Shown: piece by piece, positions 36,375 through 48,295 of the stretch
Layout: the number at the start of each line of letters is the position of its first letter
Numbering within the stretch: the stretch's first letter is position 1
NCBI GenBank assembly: GCA_964019135.1
Contig: OZ025248.1
Location: 30,435,670 to 30,499,669, forward strand
Source: Arenicola marina
Taxonomy: Eukaryota; Annelida; Polychaeta; Arenicolidae
DNA: 64,000 nt
Reading direction: 5' to 3'
The notes under the pieces: generated by a model
The model's database searches: none
Seen by the model: the letters and a program-made list of their open reading frames with translations, nothing else
Told to the model about the DNA's origin: nothing
Translations under genes and position numbers: made by a program

Positions 36375-36971
36375 TGTAAGCATGGGGACTTAACCATATA
36401 GAGTGACTATGTCCTACATCCGGTCAAGCCAATCAGTCTTCTTCACCACACAGCTAGTTATTCTCATCGCAAAGTCACTTACAGGATAAACCCGGCGAAT
36501 GCGCTACTACTCTCTTTTCCATGGCAACGAAGCAATTGGCCTAAAGTAAACATACGGAGTCCTCGCCAGTTAAAGACACGGGATGCCGCCACCTGTTACG
36601 TTCCGAACACGACGTCTTTATTTACGCCATTGGTTGTTGTGACGTAACCAAGATGACGTCATTTTGGAAGCGCGTTATGATAAATAAAAGGGTCATTTTC
36701 AGAAAGGAAGAATGGCGACTAATGCTTTGGTTAAAGAAACCGAAATCGTCACAAATCAGATTAACATCCGAGAGCTGTGATCTTGGCAGAAAATGGTAGA
36801 GAACCGTCATCTGAAGTTAATGCCTGACGTTTACATTGACTTCCATGCGTAGTTAGGATGTCAGAGCGTTCGAAAGAGAGGTTCCTTCCCCTGCTCGACC
36901 GCTTAAGCGCGCCACATGTGGGTGTCGATCTCGTTACAATAGTGGAGATAATTTCAATGCTGATGCTTTAA
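36375..36971. other. Single-copy sequence, no gene recognised
   Basis: Apart from the CRE octamer at 36654-36661, nothing is recognised. Confidence 0.4.
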
Positions 36972-37205
36972 ACAGCGCTGTATCTGATGGTGTACGGTGA
37001 CGACGCTGTATCTGATGGTGTACTCTGAGGACGCTGTATCTGATGGTGTACTCTGACGACGCTGTATCTGATGGTGTACTCTGACGACGCTGTATCTGAT
37101 GGTGCACTGTGACGACGCTGTATCTGATGGTGTACGGTGACGACGCTGTATCTGATGGTGTACGGTGACGACGCTGTATCTGATGGTGTACTCTGACGAC
37201 GCTGC
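36972..37205. repeat. 28-bp minisatellite, about 8 copies
   Basis: Unit GACGACGCTGTATCTGATGG plus TGTAC and CTCT or GGT variants. Confidence 0.93.
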
Positions 37206-38347
37206 ATGCCGCACTGTCGAATGGATATGTCAATAATCATTATTTTCTCTAAAGGCACTGCAGCTTGCAGTCCTTTACCGCCAGAACTAGTTGCTTGTCC
37301 TGCAAACACAGATTTTACTCATTCACCACCAGTGTCCCATTGAGTGTCTTATTCTAGATGAGTTGTTTTGCGTTTTGATTTTTCTTCTTCAGTCTGGTGG
37401 TTTGTTTTCTTTTTTCACGCCTGAGATTACAAATTGTATTATTTGGTTGGTTGGTGTGCCACAGAATCAGGCAGCCCTGACGATAGCGGTCAAGGATGAC
37501 CTTAGTTAGGGTCACCTTTACTATGTGCAACAAAAAAGTATGTAACAAAATTCCAGTATGTTTTAAATAAACGCACATCGACTTAATGGAGAGCCCTTTC
37601 GTTTGTGATATATACTTATAATGATATAAATCATATATTTGAAATGATATAAAATTGTAAAAAGCCAGGCAATTCAAATGTAGGCTTAAAACCCCAGTTC
37701 ATGATTTCTACAATGGGAACCAGAGTAGTAGTGTTTAAGCAACCAGTGACCACGGCTCGCGTTCTTGCGTCTGACCGGCGGTCAGGTCGTCATTGAGACC
37801 GAACAACGGTGTTTTCACCCTGGCGAGCGTCCGGCCTTAACCAACTCCACTGGGGGCGGGATCTCGTGGACTTTGACCCGGTAATTGAGACACTCACACT
37901 CCAGGCCAACAAGCTACCACACCGCCTGGCTTAATGTCTGTGAGAGTGGTCCGTGTGGGTTTATAGCGTACGTAGACGCCTATAGGGGAAGCAGGGGGCC
38001 TGGGGGAAGGAAGTGGGGCAGAGAGGAGGGAGAAGGAGGTAGGTGGGAGTGAAGGGCGGGGGCGAACATTTTTGGGAAGGGATTCAATGGCTGGACAGGG
38101 ACTCAATAGGAACACATCGGAAAACACTCAGCGATAAATCAATCACCATTGTATCGAGCGACTGATCACTTCGATTAGGTGTTGATGGCTGTGACAGTGG
38201 GAAGTCTCTAGCCCCCGCCCCCCCCCCCCCCGCCCTCCCGCTAGGGACGTTTCCGAGGTCAATCCGTGGCGCATTCTTGACGTCATGGCTTTGTATTTAA
38301 TGAGAAGGGTGGGGGGGGGGCGGCACATATTTATAGGGATATATATA
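37206..38347. other. Single-copy sequence, no gene recognised
   Basis: Short C and G runs lie near 38215-38232 and 38312. A CRE octamer lies at 38278-38285. No exon recognised. Confidence 0.4.
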
Positions 38348-39168
38348 TTGACATCAAAACAAATTGACAACGACGTATGTTGACAGCAACATAAATTGAC
38401 AGCGACATTACATATTGACAGCGACGAAACATATTGACAGCGACGACACATATTGACAGCGACGACAAATATTGACAGCGACGACACATATTGACAGCGA
38501 CGACACATATTGACAGCGACGACACATATTGACAGCGACGACAAATATTGACAGCGACGACACATATTGACAGCGACGACACATATTGACAGCGACGACA
38601 CATATTGACAGCGACGACACATATTGACAGCGACGACAAATATTGACAGCGACGACACATATTGACAGCGACGACACATATTGACAGCGACGACAAATAT
38701 TGACAGCGACGACACATATTGACAGCGACGACACATATTGACAGCGACGACACATATTGACAGCGACGACACATATTGACAGCGACGGCACATATTGACA
38801 GCGACGACACATATTGACAGCGACGACACATATTGACAGCGACGACAAATATTGACAGCGACGACACATATTGACAGCGACGACTTATATTGACAGCGAC
38901 GACAAATATTGACAGCGACGACACATATTGACAGCGACGACACATATTGACAGCGACGACACATATTGACAGCGACGACACATATTGACAGCGACGACAC
39001 AAATTGACAGCGACGACACATATTGACAGCGACACATATTGAAAGCGACACATATTGACAGCGACACATATTGATAGCGACAGCTATGCGCATCTAGATA
39101 TACTGACAGCGACATATCGACTATTGACAACGACATATAATGGCAGCGACATATGCTGGCAGCGATAT
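38348..39168. repeat. 19-bp minisatellite, about 38 copies plus degenerate edges
   Basis: The unit ACATATTGACAGCGACGAC is nearly uniform from about 38405 to 39020; edge units are shortened (14-15 bp) and diverged. The minus strand is open in several frames because 19 is not a multiple of 3 and the unit has no stop there. The array stops 7 bp before the TTAA of the next element. Confidence 0.95.
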
Positions 39169-39179
39169 TTATATATTAA

Positions 39180-40208
39180 GGTAAGCCACCCATAATAGCA
39201 AGGTAAAACAACTCTGTATTTGTGATTATTTTATGAACGTATACCCAATTACACACCTTCTGGTTTTAGGATACTTTACCGTCCTGTTAGAAAAATATTC
39301 TCCATTTTCCAAGTATACCCCTATTTCACAAAATGACCAAAACTTGACACCTACCACGAATATGTAATTATGCTACAATTCAGCTCAATATTATGTCATT
39401 ATCATCAGTAATAGCTCTTTGAAAAGCTTAAACCTAGTGCAATACAGGAATGATAGTCAACAATGTAAATAGTAGACACACAAAAATTACAGAATGGCAA
39501 TAATAAAGTGCAGTTATGCCTAAACACCACCGTTTTTGCCAAAATTGGAAATCACCACCTTCACAAAATTGGCTATAATTTCATCAAAAATGAAAATCTT
39601 GACACCAAACCACGTTTAAAAACTTCTAAAAACATAGGTCTTGTAATAAAATTAAAGAAAAATATAGGTAGCCGTGCAAATTTCCCGAGAAACACGTCCT
39701 AAAACTTGAAAATGTCATTTCAGAAATATTTTTTGGAGCAGCTTATTTCACACCACATATCAGTAATTTTAATAAATCTGGTTATATATAATGGTCTCCG
39801 ATATAATTATGATCTACACGAATGTTTTCTGAACTATTTACACGTTTTCTCCATGTTTTTTTCTTCAATATTCGGAATTTATTACGAAGAGCCATTCTCG
39901 GGGAAATACCCTGTGAATGACGTCACGAATTGGGGATTCTCTGTGAATGACGTAACGAGTTAGGGATTCCCCTTTCACTGACACACGCCGATGTTTGTTG
40001 ATGTTTAACGAGGTCTTCTCTAAATCGCCGAAGCTTATTATACGATGTTCTATTGATTTTACCTATGTCAACACTTCTTTTGCTGTGTTTTATTCGTGCT
40101 TTGTTTCATTAAGACTACTTAAAATATCAGGGCTACAGCCCGCCGATGTTTGCCGATGTTTACCGAGGTCTGCTCAAAATCGCCCAGGCTCATTATGGGT
40201 GGCTTACC
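39180..40208. mobile_element. piggyBac-type non-autonomous DNA transposon with TTAA duplications
   Basis: Terminal inverted repeats GGTAAGCCACCCATAAT (17 bp, perfect) lie at 39180-39196 and, inverted, at 40192-40208. Each is flanked directly by TTAA (39176-39179 and 40209-40212), the target duplication that defines the piggyBac superfamily. The 1029-bp interior is AT-rich and shows no transposase, so mobility would depend on a partner element. Two internal direct duplications sit near the right end (about 39913/39939 and 39990/40138). Terminal bases differ from classical CCC-type piggyBac ends, so the superfamily rests on TTAA. Confidence 0.78.
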
Positions 40209-40212
40209 TTAA

Positions 40213-40850
40213 GTAAACATCAATTGGCATAAAGCAACACCATTCAAAGAAGCGCGTGTAAGACTTTGTTTCTGAAAAGCGATGTGACAGCCTGATCCAC
40301 ACACAATATTGCTGACCCGGACTTTACGCCACAGAGCCGCCGACGATGCAGAGACTGCTACACGATTAACCGGCATGCGATAACATTTGCCATACTGTCA
40401 GCCATTAGAACACCGTGCCAAGCCCACGAAATGTCCTCTCGCGGCATAGAACATTACGGCACGGTGCCGACCCAATGCAGAAACTATGGCAACGAGGACA
40501 TTTCCATGGTTACCCTGTGGCAGTTGATGCGTCACAATCAGAAAACAATCACATTATTAACGACACAGATAATCTTTACGAAATCTTTGATGACAGTAAG
40601 GACGAGTTCGGTCAATGACACTACCCCCACCCCCCCACCCCCTCCACCCCTTGCGTTCTTGGACATGCGGCGTGGCTTTATACGGCCGACGTACCAAGCG
40701 GAAGACGACCAAGCGGCTCGATTCCGGGAATCACACCCCTGCAGATATAGGAGAATGGATGGATGGATGAGAGATGAACGGGAGAGGGGGAAAGGAAGAG
40801 GGGGAATCGTGATACCCAAACAGACAGGTGAACGCCAAAGGAACGAGAGG
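40213..40850. other. Single-copy sequence, no gene recognised
   Basis: A C-rich patch lies near 40625-40655. Two short + strand frames cover the same stretch without recognisable similarity. Confidence 0.4.
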
Positions 40851-43800
40851 TGACAATCAAACAGACGGGTGGACGTAAAGAGAAAGAGACAACCAGACAG
40901 TATGAGAGTGAGAGGCGACAATCAAACAGACGGGTGGACGTAACGAGGAAGAGACCAGCAGTCAGTATGAGATTGAAAGGTGACAATCAAACAGACGGGT
41001 GACCGTAAAGAGAAAGAGACAACCAGACAGTATGAGAGTGAGAGGCGACAATCAAACAGACGGGTGGACGTAACGAGGAAGAGACCAGCAGACAGTATGA
41101 GATTGAAAGGTGACAATCAAACAGACGGGTGGACGTAAAGAGAAAGAGACAACCAGACAGTATGAGAGTGAAAGGTGACAATCAAACAGACGGGTGGACG
41201 TAACGAGACAGAGACAACCAGACAGTATGAGAGTGAGAGGCGACAATCAAACAGACGGGTGGACGTAACGAGGAAGAGACCAGCGGTCAGTATGAGATTG
41301 AAAGGTGACAATCAAACAGACGGGTGGACGTAAAGAGACAGAGACAACCAGACAGTATGAGAGTGAGAGGCGACAATCAAACAGACGGGTGGACGTAACG
41401 AGGAAGAGACCAGCAGTCAGTATGAGATTGAAAGGTGACAATCAAACAGACGGGTGGACGTAAAGGGACAGAGACAACCAGACAGTATGAGAGTGAGAGG
41501 CGACAATCAAACAGACGGGTGGACGTAACGAGGAAGAGACCAGCAGTCAGTATGAGAGTGAAAGGTGACAATCAAACAGACGGGTGGACGTAAAGAGACA
41601 GAGACAACCAGACAGTATGAGAGTGAGAGGCGACAATCAAACAGACGGGTGGACGTAACGAGGAAGAGACCAGCAGTCAGTATGAGATTGAAAGGTGACA
41701 ATCAAACAGACGGGTGAACGTAAAGAGAAAGAGACAACCAGACAGTATGAGAGTGAAAGGCGACAATCAAACAGACGGGTGGACGTAACGAGGAAGAGAC
41801 CAGCAGTCAGTATGAGATTGAAAGGTGACAATCAAACAGACGGGTGGACGTAAAGAGAAAGAGACAACCAGACAGTATGAGAGTGAAAGGTGACAATCAA
41901 ACAGACGGGTGGACGTAAAGAGACAGAGACAACCAGACAGTATGAGAGTGAGAGGCGACAATCAAACAGACGGGTGAACGTAACGAGGAAGAGACCAGCA
42001 GTCAGTATGAGATTGAAAGGTGACAATCAAACAGACGGGTGGACGTAAAGAGACAGAGACAACCAGACAGTATGAGAGTGAGAGGCGACAATCAAACAGA
42101 CGGGTGGACGTAAAGAGACAGAGACAACCAGACAGTATGAGAGTGAGAGGCGACAATCAAACAGACGGGTGGACGTAACGAGGAAGAGACCAGCAGTCAG
42201 TATGAGATTGAAAGGTGACAATCAAACAGACGGGTGGACGTAAAGAGACAGAGACAACCAGACAGTATGAGAGTGAGAGGCGACAATCAAACAGACGGGT
42301 GGACGTAACGAGGAAGAGACCAGCAGTCAGTATGAGATTGAAAGGTGACAATCAAACAGACGGGTGGACGTAAAGAGACAGAGACAACCAGACAGTATGA
42401 GAGTGAGAGGCGACAATCAAACAGACGGGTGGACGTAACGAGGAAGAGACCAGCAGTCAGTATGAGATTGAAAGGTGACAATCAAACAGACGGGTGGACG
42501 TAAAGAGACAGAGACAACCAGACAGTATGAGAGTGAGAGGCGACAATCAAACAGACGGGTGGACGTAACGAGGAAGAGACCAGCAGTCAGTATGAGATTG
42601 AAAGGTGACAATCAAACAGACGGGTGGACGTAAAGAGAAAGAGACAACCAGACAGTATGAGAGTGAGAGGCGACAATCAAACAGACGGGTGGACGTAACG
42701 AGGAAGAGACCAGCAGTCAGTATGAGATTGAAAGGTGACAATCAAGCAGACGGGTGGACGTAAAGGGACAGAGACAACCAGACAGTATGAGAGTGAGAGG
42801 CGACAATCAAACAGACGGGTGGACGTAACGAGGAAGAGACCAGCAGTCAGTATGAGATTGAAAGGTGACAATCAAACAGACGGGTGGACGTAAAGAGAAA
42901 GAGACAACCAGACAGTATGAGAGTGAGAGGCGACAATCAAACAGACGGGTGGACGTAACGAGGAAGAGACCAGCAGTCAGTATGAGATTGAAAGGTGACA
43001 ATCAAACAGACGGGTGGACGTAAAGAGAAAGAGACAACCAGACAGTATGAGATTGAAAGGTGACAATCAAACAGACGGGTGGACGTAAAGAGACAGAGAC
43101 AACCAGACAGTATGGGAGTGAAAGGTGACAATCAAACAGACGGGTGAACGTAAAGAGAAAGAGACAGCCAGACAGTATGAGAGTGAGAGGCGACAATCAA
43201 ACAGACGGGTGGACGTAAAGAGAAAGAGACAACCAGACAGTATGAGAGTGAGAGGCGACAATCAAACAGACGGGTGGGCGTAACGAGGAAGAGACCAGCA
43301 GTCAGTATGAGATTGAAAGGTGACAATCAAACAGACGGGTGGACGTAAAGAGAAAGAGACAACCAGACAGTATGAGAGTGAGAGGCGACAATCAAACAGA
43401 CGGGTGAACGTAACGAGGAAGAGACCAGCAGTCAGTATGAGATTGAACGGTGACAATCAAACAGACGGGTGGACGTAAAGAGAAAGAGACAACCAGACAG
43501 TATGAGAGTGAGAGGCGACAATCAAACAGACGGGTGGACGTAACGAGGAAGAGACCAGCAGTCAGTATGAGATTGAACGGTGACAATCAAACAGACGGGT
43601 GGACGTAAAGAGAAAGAGACAACCAGACAGTATGAGAGTGAGAGGCGACAATCAAACAGACGGGTGGACGTAACGAGGAAGAGACCAGCAGTCAGTATGA
43701 GATTGAAAGGTGACAATCAAACAGACGGGTGGACGTAAAGAGAAAGAGACAGCCAGACAGTATGGGAGTGAAAGGTGACAATCAAACAGACGGGTGAACG

Positions 43801-45405
43801 TAAAGAGACAGAGACAACCAGACAGTATGGGAGTGAAAGGTGACAATCAAACAGACGGGTGAACGTAAAGAGAAAGAGACAGCCAGACAGTATGAGAGTG
43901 AGAGGCGACAATCAAACAGACGGGTGGACGTAAAGAGAAAGAGACAACCAGACAGTATGAGAGTGAGAGGCGACAATCAAACAGACGGGTGGGCGTAACG
44001 AGGAAGAGACCAGCAGTCAGTATGAGATTGAAAGGTGACAATCAAACAGACGGGTGGACGTAAAGAGAAAGAGACAACCAGACAGTATGAGAGTGAGAGG
44101 CGACAATCAAACAGACGGGTGAACGTAACGAGGAAGAGACCAGCAGTCAGTATGAGATTGAAAGGTGACAATCAAACAGACGGGTGGACGTAAAGAGAAA
44201 GAGACAACCAGACAGTATGAGAGTGAGAGGCGACAATCAAACAGACGGGTGGACGTAACGAGGAAGAGACCAGCAGTCAGTATGAGATTGAACGGTGACA
44301 ATCAAACAGACGGGTGGACGTAAAGAGAAAGAGACAACCAGACAGTATGAGAGTGAGAGGCGACAATCAAACAGACGGGTGGACGTAAAGAGAAAGAGAC
44401 AACCAGACAGTATGAGAGTGAGAGGCGACAATCAAACAGACGGGTGAACGTAACGAGGAAGAGACCAGCAGTCAGTATGAGATTGAACGGTGACAATCAA
44501 ACAGACGGGTGGACGTAAAGAGAAAGAGACAACCAGACAGTATGAGAGTGAGAGGCGACAATCAAACAGACGGGTGGACGTAACGAGGAAGAGACCAGCA
44601 GTCAGTATGAGATTGAACGGTGACAATCAAACAGACGGGTGGACGTAAAGAGAAAGAGACAACCAGACAGTATGAGAGTGAGAGGCGACAATCAAACAGA
44701 CGGGTGGACGTAACGAGGAAGAGACCAGCAGTCAGTATGAGATTGAAAGGTGACAATCAAACAGACGGGTGGACGTAAAGAGAAAGAGACAGCCAGACAG
44801 TATGGGAGTGAAAGGTGACAATCAAACAGACGGGTGAACGTAAAGAGACAGAGACAACCAGACAGTATGGGAGTGAAAGGTGACAATCAAACAGACGGGT
44901 GAACGTAAAGAGAAAGAGACAGCCAGACAGTATGAGAGTGAGAGGCGACAATCAAACAGACGGGTGGACGTAAAGAGAAAGAGACAACCAGACAGTATGA
45001 GAGTGAGAGGCGACAATCAAACAGACGGGTGGGCGTAACGAGGAAGAGACCAGCAGTCAGTATGAGATTGAAAGGTGACAATCAAACAGACGGGTGGACG
45101 TAAAGAGAAAGAGACAACCAGACAGTATGAGAGTGAGAGGCGACAATCAAACAGACGGGTGGACGTAACGAGGAAGAGACCAGCAGTCAGTATGAGATTG
45201 AAAGGTGACAATCAAACAGACGGGTGGACGTAAAGAGAAAGAGACAGCCAGACAGTATGGGAGTGAAAGGTGACAATCAAACAGACGGGTGAACGTAAAG
45301 AGAAAGACACAGCCAGACAGTATGAGAGTGAGAGGTGACAATCAAACAGACGGGTGGACGTAAAGAGACAGAGACAACCAGACAGTAGGAGAGTGAGAGG
45401 CGTGA
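40851..45405. repeat. 65-bp minisatellite, about 70 copies, with higher-order repeats
   Basis: Two unit types alternate. Type A contains TAAAGAGA.AGAGACAACCAG and type B contains TAACGAGGAAGAGACCAGC, giving a 130-bp dimer over most of the array with AA interruptions. Larger periods appear in the right half: diagnostic variants (GATTGAACGG, TATGGGAGTG, GGGTGGGCG) recur at offsets of 715 bp (11 units) and 1040 bp (16 units). The many 64-codon minus-strand frames each span exactly three units (195 bp) and are artefacts. Confidence 0.95.
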
Positions 45406-46794
45406 CAGATTAATAAACGCCCAACAGACACCCGGATAGTCGGACATTGACAGGAAGAGACAGACAGACATGACACGTTGACATGAGATGGCAGAAGGCA
45501 GAATTAGCATATTGCCGCAGCGATGTCTGGAGAGAGAGGTAGGGACAAATAATAACCAGGGAGACAGACAGAGGAAAAAGTAAGAAGAAACACACGCACC
45601 CAAAACGCAGCAGTTCCGGACAACGCCTGTGGCGGATCTGAAGACCGGATAAAGCAGCAGGTGTGGTGATGTGCCCGGCAGCCTGGGCTGGCGCTGTGGT
45701 CCGGTCTGCAATTCCAGCCGTGCCTTGTTTACAGAGACCCTTGCCGCAGTGGGGAGGGGGGTCCCTGTGACCGCCCATGCCGCCAGTTTGGTTTTTTGGG
45801 GAGTCTAATGCGGCGTGCGCTTGCAAGTGGTAGAGGTTGATGCGCTGCTGTTTTGCATCGGCGTCAACAGCAAGCTCAGTGAGGGGGGTGGAAGGGTGGG
45901 GGGGACCCAGTTATGGACTTCACATCCACAGAAGTCTTGTTGTTATGCGAGGTGGTGGTCAGGTGGGCGTGGGGGTGATGGGTACCAGCGGGAGGGATGG
46001 GGTGGGGTGACCCGTATTGGGCTAATATAGAGGAGGGGTAGGGCGAGGTGGAGGGAGAGGGGGGGGGGGAGGGGTGCAATGATGTAGTAGAGGACGGGTT
46101 TGTTATGAAGGCATGGTGGGGTTGGGTGAGGTCATGTCGGACAATGTTGAGTGGGGTCCGGTGAGATGGGGTGGGGAGGGGGGAGGTCATGTTCGACAAC
46201 GTTGCTTCTGGCTCGGGTGGGGGGGAGGGGGGGGGGTGGGATGAGGTGACTTTATGGGGTTCGGGACATCTCAGACAATGGTGGGTGGGGGTCGGGGAGC
46301 GGGGGTGGGATGGGGTGAAACCCAGTCGGACCATGTCGGCTGGGGCAGGGGCATGAAGAATGGTTGACAGGGTTGGATGCGGTGGGTGGGGGTAGCAGTT
46401 AGAGAGGGTGGATGTGGTGGCGTGTGAGGTGGTGTGGAGGAGGGAATAATTATGGCATGGGTTTCGCTTAATGCTGACATCCGGCTTCAGCCGGATGGCG
46501 GCCACAAACCGACCGGCCGGGACGACCATAGTGCCCACTGGTTGGCGGGAACATGCCCTGCCCTCCCCTTGAACCCTCTAATCTCCCGTCATTTAGTTTG
46601 GTTACTCTCTATTTATTGTCAGTATTAAATGACCGAAGAAAAGAAATCATTGATTTTCGCCGACGGGCCCCTCCTGTGTTTCACGGGGCCAGTTAGAGGG
46701 GATACGATGAGAAGACTTAATGGCAAGGCTGATTCCCTTCTTGATGGCGCCACCTGCTGTAGTGTAAGACCCATCATTGCCTGGTGGGGAACCC
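45406..46794. other. Single-copy and G-rich sequence, no gene recognised
   Basis: The + strand is G-rich between about 45880 and 46440 (GGGGTGGGGTG-type). The proline/serine/histidine-rich minus frame there follows from composition. Confidence 0.45.
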
Positions 46795-48295
46795 AGGGGC
46801 AAGCGGTACTCTTCTCTTATAGGGAAGTGGGGTTGGGGCAGGCGGCACGCCTCTCTTACAGGGAAGTGGGGATGGGGCAGGCGGTAAGCCTCTAACATAG
46901 GGCAGAGAAGTGGGGCAAGCGGTACACCTCTCACATAGGGAAGGGAAGTGGGGCAAGCGGTACACCTCTCACATAGGGAGAGAAGTGGGGCAAGCGGTAC
47001 ACCTCTCATAGATGGAAGAGAAGTGGGGCAGGCGGTACACCTCTCACATAGGGAAGATAAGTGGGGCAAGCGGTACACCTCTCATAGATGGAAGAGAAGT
47101 GGGGCAGGCGGTACACCTCTCACATAGGGAAGGGAAGTGGGGCAAGCGGTACACCTCTCACATAGGGAGAGAAGTGGGGCAAGCGGTACACCTCTCATAG
47201 ATGGAAGAGAAGTGGGGCAAGCGGTACACCTCTCACATAGGGAAGATAAGTGGGGCAGGCGGTACACCTCTCATAGATGGAAGAGAAGTGGGGCAGGCGG
47301 TACACCTCTCATAGATGGAAGAGAAGTGGGGCAGGCGGTACACCTCTCATAGATGGAAGAGAAGTGGGGCAGGCGGTACACCTCTCATAGATGGAAGAGA
47401 AGTGGGGCAGGCGGTACACCTCTCATAGATGGAAGAGAAGTGGGGCAGGCGGTACACCTCTCATAGATGGAAGAGAAGTGGGGCAGGCGGTACACCTCTC
47501 ATAGATGGAAGAGAAGTGGGGCAGGCGGTAGACCTCTCATAGATGGAAGAGAAGTGGGGCAAGCGGTACACCTCTCATAGATGGAAGAGAAGTGGGGTAG
47601 GCGGTACACCTCTCATAGATGGAAGAGAAGTGGGGCAGGCGGTACACCTCTCATAGATGGAAGAGAAGTGGGGCAGGCGGTACACCTCTCATAGATGGAA
47701 GAGAAGTGGGGCAGGCGGTACACCTCTCATAGATGGAAGAGAAGTGGGGCAGGCGGTACACCTCTCATATAGGGAAGAGAAGTGGGGCTAGCGGTAGACC
47801 TCTCATAGATGGAAGAGAAGTGGGGCAGGCGGTACACCTCTCATAGATGGAAGGGAAGTGGGGCAGGCGGTACACCTCTCATAGATGGAAGGGAAGTGGG
47901 GCAGGCGGTACACCTCTCACATAGGGAAGATATGTGGGGCTAGCGGTACACCTCTCATAGATGGAAGAGAAGTGGGGCAGGCGGTACACCTCTCATAGAT
48001 GGAAGAGAAGTGGGGCAGGCGGTACACCTCTCATAGATGGAAGAGAAGTGGGGCAGGCGGTACACCTCTCATAGATGGAAGGGAAGTGGGGCAGGCGGTA
48101 CACCTCTCATAGATGGAAGGGAAGTGGGGCAGGCGGTACACCTCTCACATAGGGAAGATAAGTGGGGCTAGCGGTACACCTCTCACAGATGGAAGAGAAG
48201 TGGGGCAGGCGGTACACCTCTCACATAGGGAAGAGAAGTGGGGCAGGCGGTACATCTCTCAAGGGGGAAGATAAGTTGGGCAAGCGCTAAAGCTT
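46795..48295. repeat. 38-bp minisatellite, about 38 copies
   Basis: Core GAAGTGGGGCAGGCGGTACA followed by CCTCTCATAGATGGAAGA. A second unit type has CACATAGGGAAG in place of ATAGATGGAAG and dominates the left edge. Edge units are degenerate. Confidence 0.95.

Noticed and set aside
38143-39136. Cys-rich minus-strand frames (CRRCQYVSSLSICVVAVNM)
   Set aside because: Produced by the 19-bp unit cycling through three frames; the cysteine pattern is a repeat artefact, not a zinc-finger or toxin scaffold.
40678-45711. Dozens of 64-codon minus-strand frames starting MSP
   Set aside because: Each spans exactly three 65-bp units and overlaps its neighbours; they are artefacts of the array.
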